NCBI GenBank assembly: GCA_011947345.1
Contig: JAAVTG010000621.1
Span: 62,001-126,000, forward strand
Direction of reading: 5' to 3'
Length of the DNA: 64,000 nucleotides
From: Phytophthora quininea
Lineage: Eukaryota > Oomycota > Peronosporomycetes > Peronosporales > Peronosporaceae
Shown here piece after piece: positions 23,641-33,066 of this stretch. The stretch's first letter is position 1. Each line of letters opens with the position of its first letter. Below the pieces are notes generated by a model. It had not been told where the DNA came from. It saw nothing but the letters and a program-made list of their open reading frames with translations, and ran no database searches. The translations under genes and the position numbers were made by a program.

Positions 23641-24173
23641 TTCAATGTAGCAGGGGTAGACAACACAACCGAGATCGACGTCACAGTGCCAACAACCACT
23701 CGGGCATTGGATGTACATTCGACAGTACGACGGCGGTGTTGGCAAGAACATTGTAACACGCTGTGTGAACAGTTCTGGTGTGCGTACCTGTTGGTGCGTA
23801 CAATCGTACGACTCGTTTATGTATTCAAGCCAGTTGCGTGTGTTGAAGGGTGACAGACGCATGATTTTTACTTTGGCGCATTTTTATTCAGAACTGCGTT
23901 CAAGGGAAATGACAGGATATTTAAATCGTAATGCAGGGATAGAGAGCGAAAGCTCTAGTATTATCTCACTCGCTTTTCATTTTTCAATCTCGACCTCAAT
24001 CTTCCCAAGACTGCGCAAAGACAACTTCGTTCTGGTGGTATGATAACATATTTGTTTTGCCCCCTGAGTTTGCGCAATACTGAAGTAGTTGGACAATTAC
24101 GAACCACCTGCGGAAGAAGAAATCTCAAAAGTATTGTGGGGAGGTGATGATTTCGAAGATTTTTGTGATCATA
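23641..24173. other. Unassigned 0.5 kb
   Basis: A minus-strand frame of about 80 codons (23862-23620) runs to a Cys-rich stretch (PSGCWHCDVDLGCVVYPC) and then fuses with the decayed Helitron DNA. I do not recognise it. Nothing else here can be supported. Confidence 0.25.
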
Positions 24174-24318
24174 TACTGTACAGATCAGCTTCTGTACAGC
24201 AGTACAGTTCGCTCCAGATCCCGTGATTCGATCAAGGCCAACCGTTCGGTGGATTCTGTGCACAGCTTATTTAGCAATCGACCAAGCTCTGCACACTTCT
24301 CTCTGTGCGACCACCACC

Positions 24319-24768
24319 ATGAACCCAATGTCTGCCCTACCAACCGACCGCCGCCGCACGCGCTCAATTACCGCCAAGGTGATGGCGGCTTGTGTGGCCG
24401 TCCACTCCAAGGCCTCGCCAGATTCCGCTGCAGCATCAGCCAGCACCCCGAAGACGCCTACATCAAATTCGCCTACAGCAGCATGCGCCTCAATCGTGCT
24501 CGCAAGTCCACCGCCCCCAGCTACTGTCAAGCCCCCAAAGCCCACAAAACTTCTGCGAGCAGCTACTCCCGTGAATCCGACGAAGGCGACACCAACTGAA
24601 CAGCCGGCATTTGGTGAAGCAGACACGAACAGTATGGCAAGCACGTCTACATCGACCGCAGCTCCCACGGCTAGTGTAGCGGAGTCGAACAACACAGAGA
24701 CGGCGATAGTCATGGCAGTGTCGATGCTGTCAACACTCCCACCCCAGTCTGAACCAGGGATGCTATAA
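24319..24768 (+). CDS. Low-complexity hypothetical ORF in the composite unit
   Basis: A 150-codon frame from ATG (MNPMSALPTDRRRTR) to TAA at about 24768, rich in Ala, Pro, Thr and Ser with no transmembrane segment or domain. The overlapping frame starting upstream at 24144 is about as long, so the choice is uncertain. It may be non-coding compositional bias. Confidence 0.2.
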   Translation: MNPMSALPTDRRRTRSITAKVMAACVAVHSKASPDSAAASASTPKTPTSNSPTAACASIVLASPPPPATVKPPKPTKLLRAATPVNPTKATPTEQPAFGEADTNSMASTSTSTAAPTASVAESNNTETAIVMAVSMLSTLPPQSEPGML

Positions 24769-24787
24769 GAAAGCCTCGGCAAAAACG

Positions 24788-24823
24788 TAAATCTTCTTAT
24801 GAATATAAGACAGTAAAAGAAGA
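24788..24823. promoter_or_regulatory. Partly palindromic motif, copy A
   Basis: Contains TCTTCTTAT, a short spacer, then ATAAGACAGTAAAAGAAG. The same motif recurs in the same orientation at 27277-27311 and 29254-29288, in the gap between the divergent hAT and MULE genes. TCTTAT/ATAAGA form an inverted pair, so it may bind the transposase or a regulator. Confidence 0.35.
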
Positions 24824-24970
24824 AAAAGAAGAAGATGTCTTATTCAACAAGCATATGTATCTATCATTACCTTGGTGCTCAGCTCTAGCAGGCATCGTTT
24901 TCACTGCGCACACCGGGCTTGGGGTAATTTAGTCGCTTCATTCTCCGTCGTCGACGTTGTTCACCTCGCT

Positions 24971-27177
24971 TCATACTCCATCATCGACGTTGCTCGCGTC
25001 GCTGCCATCGTCGTCCGTGTCGTAGATATCAATGATATCGATGCCGATATCTTCATCCATACCGTCTTCTTCGTTTAACAGCACCGTTTCATCATTAAAC
25101 CCGAGCTTACCTCGATGTTGCTGCTCGTTGGTCTTGATGAAAACAAGTTTTCTCACTCTTTCGGGCGACAGGCGATTCCTTAACTTCGAGTGGACGAAGC
25201 CAAAGGTGGAAAAGTTTCGCTCAGAAGCAGCGCTGGATGCTGCCATAGAGAAAACACGCACTGCAATGTCTTGTAGCTCAGGCCAATCGATGCAGTCGGA
25301 CTGCCAGTACTTTAGAATACTCTTTTTCACCTTGCCACCCTCACCCTTCTGTCCGAGTACAGTGAAATCAACGTCGTTCAGCCTCCGTTGTTTTAAGGCT
25401 TCAATCCGAAATGCGCTGTACTGACAAAGTAGTTTTTCTTGACGTTCGACGCTAGTCTCTCCATTATAATCAGGGAACTTGCGCAAAAGCGTTTCGGTGT
25501 TTTGTCTTGTCAAGCGATCCATGCCGTCTCCAAGAAATCGTGGATCCAGGATGTTGCCGATACTGTGGGCGACACCCTCGATAAGTTTGTAGCGCGTAGA
25601 TACAATCTCGTCGAGGAACTGTAATTCAACGCCTGAGAGAGTAGAAATTTGTCTGAATCGACTTGGAAGCTTCTGGAACGCTTGATACACTTCCGACACC
25701 GGCACAGCATCGCTCTGAAACGTCGTGATGTATTCGTCAATAGGTTTCAACAATGCAAGAGACTTCGTCATGTTGGCTACGAAATTTGCGTCGGTCAAGT
25801 AGCCCTTGATCTTTTCACGCAACTTCTTCTTCTTTCCACTTTCACACACAAAACCGCGCTCACCAACAATTCCAGTCAAGATGCCATCAGAATCATTGAC
25901 AGACTTGAGGCAGTTTTGTAAACTTCCCCAGCGCGTTGGAGCCGGGAGTTGGAATCGACGTTTCCCAGCGACATCTTGCGCTTGCTCGAGATTTGCTTTG
26001 GGTACGTGATGCGAAGAGAAAAACTTTACAATCTCCCTGCATTGAGCAGTGAATTGATGCAAGTACTCAAACGGATACTCAGCAGGGTACTGCTTTTTGC
26101 CAGAGTCATCGACGCGAGTCTTTTGGCGCCAAAAATGTCCTTTACCAGCAGATGAAGTCCATGCGAAGCACATCCATGAAAAACAGCGATGGAAACTCCT
26201 TCTGAAGCTGGTGCCATGCATTTTGTTGGCACGAGTATTGTCTGTGATAGCTCCGCACACGAATGGGCCAATACTTTGTATCACACGGGTTAAATCGCTA
26301 GCAATCCATTCAGCATCATGCCGTACGTCACCCGTCGCTACCGATTCGATGAACAGTGAGAAATCTTCAGTGGTAGCCATGTAGTTTACGATTGGATCGT
26401 TGAGCACATTCGACCACCCATCGGAAGTGATGCACACGAGCTGGTTGTTCGACTTAAAAGTCCCGTCGACGACGCGCTTTACCTGATCGTAGCAAAGATC
26501 AAGAAGTGGACCACTTAAGTCATGTCTGCTGGGTAGTTTGATTCCGGGGCGGCACAATTCAAATGCTTGTAGAAGATACTTGTTTTCGATGCGAGAAAAC
26601 GCAGTCCCCGTTGTGTAATAATGCATGGCGAGGCGCTGGTGAACGATCCCTAACTGTTTCTTCGATAGTTTGGGCAGGCCAAACTGGTCTATCTTCTTCT
26701 GCAGCTTTGGCTTTGTTGTGGTCGATGCTGGTGTGAAGAAGGCAGCGGTGAGTGTGGTCGTTTTCTGTTTTTTGTGAACCACTCCGGACGCTCATGCGTC
26801 TTCAAATTCTTCATCAGATTTGTGAAAGGCCGGCATTTTCGTAGATGGCCGATCACAGAGAGCGTTTTGTGGTGGTGGCGAATATTTTCCTTGCAGTGCT
26901 TGCACGTCACGTTGTTTGGCTTGGAAAGTTGGTGGATGTTCGGTTCGTCCGATAGGTGTGCCCAACATGTATGGACTGGTTTGCCTCTTTTACGCTTCCC
27001 TGCGGCTGTGTTAGCACCATCGCAGGAGGGTACTTGTTCGGAGCTGTCAGCTACAGTGGACATCGAACCGGGAGGGGTGGGTGGGCGGGTAGCGGTGGTG
27101 CTGTGCTGGCTGGAGGTCGAGTTGAAAAGTGATCTGATATAGCTGCTCTGGAACGTTTTGCGAGTTGAATCAAGCAC
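24971..27177 (-). pseudogene. hAT-superfamily transposase (BED + DUF659 + hAT dimerisation), one frameshift
   Basis: The N-terminal frame (27177 to about 26760) carries a BED-type zinc finger: CKHCKENI, then HLRKC. After a frame change at about 26765-26775 the main 603-codon frame (to 24971) holds a DUF659-like catalytic region (CITSDGWSNVLNDPIVNYM, ITDNTRANKM), APTRWGSLQNC, and the conserved C-terminal dimerisation block (SSAASERNFSTFGFVHSKL) followed by an acidic tail. The duplicated copy of this junction at about 28740 lacks two bases (CTTTTTT versus CTGTTTTTT) and there the BED and catalytic parts are fused in frame. The full protein would be about 740 residues, normal for this group. Confidence 0.85.
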
Positions 27178-28627
27178 AGCCGCCGAGGAAGGTAGATGAG
27201 AACACTGGCTTCGAAACCTAGCACAACAGAAACAACTATTTTAAGAACCAAAAGAAGAATTCTTGCCATTCAGATCTATCTTCTTATCCATTATAAGACA
27301 GTAAAAGAAGATTGAATAAAAGAAAGCTTACCATCACTGGTCTGAACTGATGCCACCACCAAGCCCAGCCTCAACGGTGGCTGTGGAGGAGTGGTTGGAG
27401 ACCTCGAGCAACGCTACAGCTGCAGAAGCTGCCGTGGTGATGGACAAGGACCAGGACCAGTCGAAACACCGTGTTGCAAGGCATAAAGCGAAGACAGTCA
27501 TCATCGTGAACGGTTACCCCTTCACGCGCTACCACACGTCTGGTATCAAGCATTCCTATCGGTGCAGCTCTTTCAGAACCTCTCAATGCAAGGCGAAAGT
27601 GCATTTCATCGTGGCGGCTACTAGATATGACTTGATTGGCGAACACACGTGCAATAGAATAGTTGACGCAGGAGCGCCCGCCATTGACGTTAGCGCCGAC
27701 ATGCGTGACGCCGCCGACAGGCTGGCTGTGACCGACATGAGCATGCCTCCTGAGGTGATTTGGAGTTCTGTGAGGGAGCGATTTTATCTAGCCAGTACTG
27801 ACGAGGTGCTGCTTGGGTTAACACGCGAACAAGTAAAGCGGCGTGTGCATCGTGTGCGACGCTCGCATTTCGGCGGCAATTACCACGGCGTTGTCGAAGT
27901 CCCTCCGCTGTCACTTACGTCGGTCGGTGGTTTACCCTTTTCAAGTTTCATCAGGTATACATGGATGGCATAAAGTTGGAGCGCGTTATTGGTTGGGCGC
28001 ATTCAGCTCTTCATGAACGATTGAAATGCAAGAACAGCTCACTGTTTATTGATGGAACGTTCAGATGCGTACCACGTGGATTCTATCAGTGTGTTTTCTT
28101 TATGGTGCACGACTTCGCTACAGACTTGTTCTTGCCTGTTTTCTTCGTGCTCTGCACGTCGAAGACCCAAGAAATGTACTGGAACGTGATCAGCGCTGTT
28201 ATCGTTGCCTGCAACGAAAACTTCTACCTGAAACAGTCGTGTGCGACTTCGAAAGTGCTTTGATTGACGCAGTGAATGTCCAATTCAAAGATACTCGTGT
28301 TGTTGGATGTTACTTCCATTTCAAGCAAGCGTGCAAGCGGTATATGGAGACACAGGCGATGCTCGCAAAAGACGCCGTTCGGATTGCGATGGCGCAGGGT
28401 TTCCTCGATCTTCTAACAGTAATTCCACAACACAAGATCGGTGGACCTGGCATTAGGTATGTCACAAGAAAAATTGAAGCAAGGTGTTTGGAGATGTCGG
28501 TTGTGTACTCTAGTATGAGGTGGGAGAAATTCTGGCGCTACTTTAGGAAGACGTGGATTACGAAGTACAAGCCACAGGACTGGAATGTACACGATATCGA
28601 GAAACCGCTAGTTAGCCGCACTAACAA
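26646..28627. repeat. Tandem duplication, left copy (~1,977 bp)
   Basis: Repeated almost base for base at 28628-30605; the two MULE start codons lie 1,977 bp apart. Differences seen are a 2-bp indel in hAT, single-base homopolymer indels near 27310 and 27940, and one substitution near 28561. At the junction, MULE sequence (ACTAACAACCCT) passes straight into hAT sequence (AACTGTTTCTTCG). CCCT is shared by both breakpoints, suggesting microhomology-mediated duplication. Confidence 0.93.
27277..27311. promoter_or_regulatory. Partly palindromic motif, copy B, in the divergent intergenic region
   Basis: ATCTTCTTATCC and ATTATAAGACAGTAAAAGAAG, located between the BED-hAT start (27177) and the MULE start (27350). 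Being central to a 172-bp divergent gap, it is a candidate shared promoter or transposase-binding site. The right copy is at 29254-29288. Confidence 0.35.
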
Positions 28628-28628
28628 C
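27350..28628 (+). pseudogene. MULE-type transposase, left copy, truncated
   Basis: The N-terminus has a FLYWCH/WRKY-like zinc-binding region (CSSFRTSQCKAKVHF.. then GEHTCNR). The core has LFIDGTFRCVPRGFYQ and, in another frame, VVCDFESALIDAV followed by VGCYFHFKQACKR, typical of MULE DDE cores. There are frame changes at about 27940 (one T missing versus the right copy) and about 28220 (shared with the right copy). The gene is cut by the duplication junction at 28628, losing the C-terminus. Confidence 0.85.
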
Positions 28629-29155
28629 CCTAACTGTTTCTTCGATAGTTTGGGCAGGCCAAACTGGTCTATCTTCTTCTGCAGCTTTGGCTTTGTTGTG
28701 GTCGATGCTGGTGTGAAGAAGGCAGCGGTGAGTGTGGTCGTTTTCTTTTTTGTGAACCACTCCGGACGCTCATGCGTCTTCAAATTCTTCATCAGATTTG
28801 TGAAAGGCCGGCATTTTCGTAGATGGCCGATCACAGAGAGCGTTTTGTGGTGGTGGCGAATATTTTCCTTGCAGTGCTTGCACGTCACGTTGTTTGGCTT
28901 GGAAAGTTGGTGGATGTTCGGTTCGTCCGATAGGTGTGCCCAACATGTATGGACTGGTTTGCCTCTTTTACGCTTCCCTGCGGCTGTGTTAGCACCATCG
29001 CAGGAGGGTACTTGTTCGGAGCTGTCAGCTACAGTGGACATCGAACCGGGAGGGGTGGGTGGGCGGGTAGCGGTGGTGCTGTGCTGGCTGGAGGTCGAGT
29101 TGAAAAGTGATCTGATATAGCTGCTCTGGAACGTTTTGCGAGTTGAATCAAGCAC
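28628..29155 (-). pseudogene. hAT transposase, duplicated 5' fragment
   Basis: The right copy of the BED zinc finger plus the first catalytic residues, truncated at the duplication junction. Here BED and downstream sequence are in one frame (PEWFTKKKTTTLTAAFF), showing the pre-frameshift arrangement. The frame then runs into antisense MULE sequence. Confidence 0.85.
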
Positions 29156-29326
29156 AGCCGCCGAGGAAGGTAGATGAGAACACTGGCTTCGAAACCTAGC
29201 ACAACAGAAACAACTATTTTAAGAACCAAAAGAAGAATTCTTGCCATTCAGATCTATCTTCTTATCCATTATAAGACAGTAAAAGAAGATTGAATAAAGA
29301 AAGCTTACCATCACTGGTCTGAACTG

Positions 29327-30931
29327 ATGCCACCACCAAGCCCAGCCTCAACGGTGGCTGTGGAGGAGTGGTTGGAGACCTCGAGCAACGCTACAGCTGC
29401 AGAAGCTGCCGTGGTGATGGACAAGGACCAGGACCAGTCGAAACACCGTGTTGCAAGGCATAAAGCGAAGACAGTCATCATCGTGAACGGTTACCCCTTC
29501 ACGCGCTACCACACGTCTGGTATCAAGCATTCCTATCGGTGCAGCTCTTTCAGAACCTCTCAATGCAAGGCGAAAGTGCATTTCATCGTGGCGGCTACTA
29601 GATATGACTTGATTGGCGAACACACGTGCAATAGAATAGTTGACGCAGGAGCGCCCGCCATTGACGTTAGCGCCGACATGCGTGACGCCGCCGACAGGCT
29701 GGCTGTGACCGACATGAGCATGCCTCCTGAGGTGATTTGGAGTTCTGTGAGGGAGCGATTTTATCTAGCCAGTACTGACGAGGTGCTGCTTGGGTTAACA
29801 CGCGAACAAGTAAAGCGGCGTGTGCATCGTGTGCGACGCTCGCATTTCGGCGGCAATTACCACGGCGTTGTCGAAGTCCCTCCGCTGTCACTTACGTCGG
29901 TCGGTGGTTTACCCTTTTTCAAGTTTCATCAGGTATACATGGATGGCATAAAGTTGGAGCGCGTTATTGGTTGGGCGCATTCAGCTCTTCATGAACGATT
30001 GAAATGCAAGAACAGCTCACTGTTTATTGATGGAACGTTCAGATGCGTACCACGTGGATTCTATCAGTGTGTTTTCTTTATGGTGCACGACTTCGCTACA
30101 GACTTGTTCTTGCCTGTTTTCTTCGTGCTCTGCACGTCGAAGACCCAAGAAATGTACTGGAACGTGATCAGCGCTGTTATCGTTGCCTGCAACGAAAACT
30201 TCTACCTGAAACAGTCGTGTGCGACTTCGAAAGTGCTTTGATTGACGCAGTGAATGTCCAATTCAAAGATACTCGTGTTGTTGGATGTTACTTCCATTTC
30301 AAGCAAGCGTGCAAGCGGTATATGGAGACACAGGCGATGCTCGCAAAAGACGCCGTTCGGATTGCGATGGCGCAGGGTTTCCTCGATCTTCTAACAGTAA
30401 TTCCACAACACAAGATCGGTGGACCTGGCATTAGGTATGTCACAAGAAAAATTGAAGCAAGGTGTTTGGAGATGTCGGTTGTGTACTCTAGTATGAGGTG
30501 GGAGAAATTCTGGCGCTACTTTAGGAAGACGTGGATTAAGAAGTACAAGCCACAGGACTGGAATGTACACGATATCGAGAAACCGCTAGTTAGCCGCACT
30601 AACAACCCTCTAGAGCGGTTTAACCGCGAAATTAACGCTGCCATCGGTAGCCCGCACCCGAGCTTACCATGTTTCGTCAGTGCGATTGATGGTCTATCCG
30701 TTCGCTACGCTCAGCGACTGGAGGACACGGCGAAGTTGCGATCAGCAAAGCGGCACCGCCGCACGCCGGACTTTGCTACCTCCTGGTGAAGTCGAACTGT
30801 CGAGTGACGACGAAGACGCTGGTGTAAACGAAGAAGAAACTGAGATGAGTAGCGACGACGACTCCGTGGTTAGTGATGTGGACATTGGTATAGGCATTGG
30901 GTCGGATGAAGACACTAGCGATAGCAGATAG
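29327..30931 (+). pseudogene. MULE-type transposase, right copy, near full length
   Basis: Same protein as the left copy but with its C-terminus: NNPLERFNREINAAIG, the post-catalytic segment, then an acidic Ser/Asp-rich tail ending at 30931 (SDVDIGIGIGSDEDTSDS). The first frame runs to 30241 and includes the IDGTFRCVP core. A frame change at about 30200 is shared with the left copy, so it predates the duplication or reflects the same systematic base-calling loss. A third change near 30770 separates the tail. About 500 residues if read through. Confidence 0.85.
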
Positions 30932-31281
30932 ATCAACAGTTTAGCTTTCTAAGAACATGGTACAAAAGTAGTTGATAGACTTTCGATCAGATCCCGCTGT
31001 TTGATCAGCTGATCCTAACTTGATCTGTTCAGTACTAGCCAATCGCCGCCGCTACGCGGCGGTGGGTTATGATTGGATGCAGCTGTGTGGACCGCCCACC
31101 TCCGCTACGCTCCGGCGGGATGATTAATTTTTCACACGAATTACTAAGTAGTGCAATCTAAAACGTACAGACTTAAAAACATGAAATATTTGCTAAGTGC
31201 CATTTGTTCAAAATAAACCTAGGTTTTAGTTCGCAGTGGCAAGCTACTACATCTAGCCTAGAAATGCACCTCGACTCCTAA

Positions 31282-32222
31282 TCGAAAATCTGCGTGTACA
31301 CAATGTTTCTCGTGTACACTCCTCCGTCCGGGTCTACCAACTCTGGATACTCAATCAATGCCTTGAACTTGCTTCGGGATGTCACGCGAGACAATGCCAC
31401 ATACAACTGGCCATGCGAAAAGCACGGGAAGCCAAGTACAGCCCCAAGTTTAACACCGTCTGACCTTGGGCCTTGTTAATCGTCATGGCGAATGCTGGTT
31501 GCACGGGGAACTGCTTTCGTCGAAGCCGAAAGGGGAAATCGGAGCTGTCGTCGTCGCTCACGAACATAATTCTCGGGATGAGTAGTTCGTTCTCCAGTCA
31601 TAATTGCTGCTCTGATGACGTGGTCCTTCAAGTCGACGATTCGTAGACGCGTCTCGTTGCACAGTCCAAGATCTGGGTTCAGATTTCTCATCGTCATGAT
31701 GGGGATGCCCTTCTTGAGCAGTAGTCTGTGAGGTGGAATCCCGTTCATGTTCTCCGAGTGGAGGAACTCCTGCTCGAAAAACGTTCCGTCATCATCCTCC
31801 ACCGAGTCTACCGACAAATACTCCCGCGCTGTCTCCGGAAGTCGAGCTGCGACTGCCTCGTTGATTCTCCGTACCGTCTCATTCGTAGTCGTCAAAATGG
31901 TCCGACTGGCAAAATATCCATCCGTTGCAACCTCCGGATTCGCAACGTCGGCATACATTGCGTCAATGATGCGGGTCATACCCCTTGGTATTGCCCCTGG
32001 AGCTATTTCCTCGTCCTCGTCGTCTTCTACAGGAGGATTCGGGATCAGCATATCAGCAGGAATCTTGATGTAGTCATCGCCAAGGCCAGCGCGTTTTTCG
32101 TGCCGACCCTCTGTAACGGCAAGCACAAAATCAGAGAAGGAGAAGATATCCTCATCGTTTGGTTCCTCGCGCGGGCGGGCCAACGGACGACTATCACCTA
32201 GAACGACCACGACAGTAATCAC
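31282..32222 (-). pseudogene. Helitron PIF1-like helicase, C-terminal part
   Basis: The frame 32222-31476 has a DTFSDFVLAV-like start (FSFSDFVLAVTEGRHEKR), TILTTTNETVRRINE (helicase motif), NGIPPHRLLLKKGIPIMTMR and LCNETRLRIVDLKDHVI. A frame change near 31560 leads to FPVQPAFAMTINKAQGQTV, the last SF1B helicase motifs, then a further decayed region ending with a YVALSRV-like segment. The N-terminal Rep endonuclease and Walker A are absent, consistent with internal deletion. Confidence 0.85.
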
Positions 32223-32340
32223 GGTCCTATCCGAACGTTACGCTGTTGCCCGTTTTACCTTCGTTTTTGTATCAATACACAATATAACACAAATTTAACC
32301 GTCTTTGCCGAAATGAAAACAAATGTATTCGCGGAGTCTA

Positions 32341-32742
32341 TTAACAGTCAATGGCCTGTCCCTGGCGGTAGCGACGGCGACGCGCGATCTGTCGCTGGCG
32401 GACTCGGCGGCGTCGACGACGGTGGCGAGCTTCGCGAGGTGGTAGTGGCGGCGGCAGCGGCGGCGGGCCGATGGTGACCGCCACCAGGGCCATGGTCTCC
32501 TGCCGCCGGTCCAACCGTGGCAGCGGCTGCTCGGCGGCGGTGCTGTGCCAGAAGCGGCGCTGGCCGTCGCACGCCCGACACCGCGATGCGCTCCTGGCGC
32601 GTGGCCTCTCGAAGGCATCCCACTCGAGGAGCTCCTCGCAGCAAACGCAGCGGAGGCACTGGTGGCCAAGGCCGTCGAGGTCGAGCGGCGCACGCGTCAC
32701 CTCGGCAGAACAGCGAGCGCAGGTAACATTCCCACGCTCCAT
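32341..32742 (-). CDS. Cysteine-rich zinc-finger-like protein carried in the Helitron
   Basis: 133 codons, ATG at 32742. The N-terminal half has paired cysteines (CARCSAEV, then LGHQCLRCVCCEELL, then CRACDGQRRFWHS), resembling a treble-clef or LIM-like zinc site. The C-terminal half is Pro/Arg low complexity. The same ORF exists decayed at 23290-23480. It may be a captured host fragment or a Helitron accessory protein; no function can be assigned. Confidence 0.45.
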   Translation of the reverse strand: MERGNVTCARCSAEVTRAPLDLDGLGHQCLRCVCCEELLEWDAFERPRARSASRCRACDGQRRFWHSTAAEQPLPRLDRRQETMALVAVTIGPPPLPPPLPPREARHRRRRRRVRQRQIARRRRYRQGQAIDC

Positions 32743-33066
32743 CGCGTTTGGTTTTGGTTGTGTGTGAACTATGTGTGCGGGGGACTACTGTCGACATCTT
32801 CATTAAGTACGTTTGGTGTGGTCCACACTACTATTGGTGTGGACCACCCTACTATTCCAGTAAAGTACGAATTGGTGTGGTCCACGTCTCGGGCCGCCTT
32901 CGCTCCGCTCGGCAGCGATTGGCCGAAACTCTTTTCGGCGAATGGGCGCCGCCGTCGCTGGCGCTCGGCAGCCAATGGCAGCGCCGGATCTTGTCCATCG
33001 AAACTCGGCGACGGACCGACCGACCGACAAACGGACAGACAGCAAGTCTCTAGTAGTAGTCTAAGA

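Larger units (their letters stand above)
24174..31034. mobile_element. Composite hAT + MULE transposon unit (proposed)
   Basis: The proposed left end is TACTGTACAGATCA (24174-24187). The proposed right end, read inwards, is TACTGAACAGATCA (31034-31021), matching at 13 of 14 positions. Left flank: TGATCATA. If the Helitron next to the right end is removed, the right flank becomes TGATCACG, giving an 8-bp target duplication with two transitions (TGATCA shared), the length usual for hAT elements. Inside lie a hAT transposase on the minus strand, a MULE-type transposase on the plus strand starting 172 bp away, and a 1,977-bp internal tandem duplication. That both transposases belong to one mobile unit is my inference. 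Confidence 0.45.
31035..33066 (-). mobile_element. Helitron derivative, ~2.0 kb
   Basis: Read on the minus strand, the 3' end has a 7-bp GC hairpin (CCGCCGC-GTA-GCGGCGG, 31062-31046), seven bases, then the terminal CTAG (31038-31035) followed by T. The 5' end begins A|TCTTAGACTACTACTAGAG at 33066. TC start, CTRR end, subterminal hairpin and insertion between A and T are the Helitron hallmarks. It encodes the C-terminal part of a Helitron helicase and a cysteine-rich protein, but no Rep (HUH) domain is visible, so it is non-autonomous. Confidence 0.75.

Noticed and set aside
19217..24070. TIR pair for the Tc1-like element (CAGGG at 19219 and the complement near 24061)
   Set aside because: Only five or six bases match and other transposon fragments lie between; not enough to define an element.
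31080..31120. Second GC hairpin near the Helitron end (CCTCCGCTACGCTCCGG) as the true terminus
   Set aside because: It is imperfect and is not followed by CTRR at the right distance; the hairpin at 31046-31062 is.
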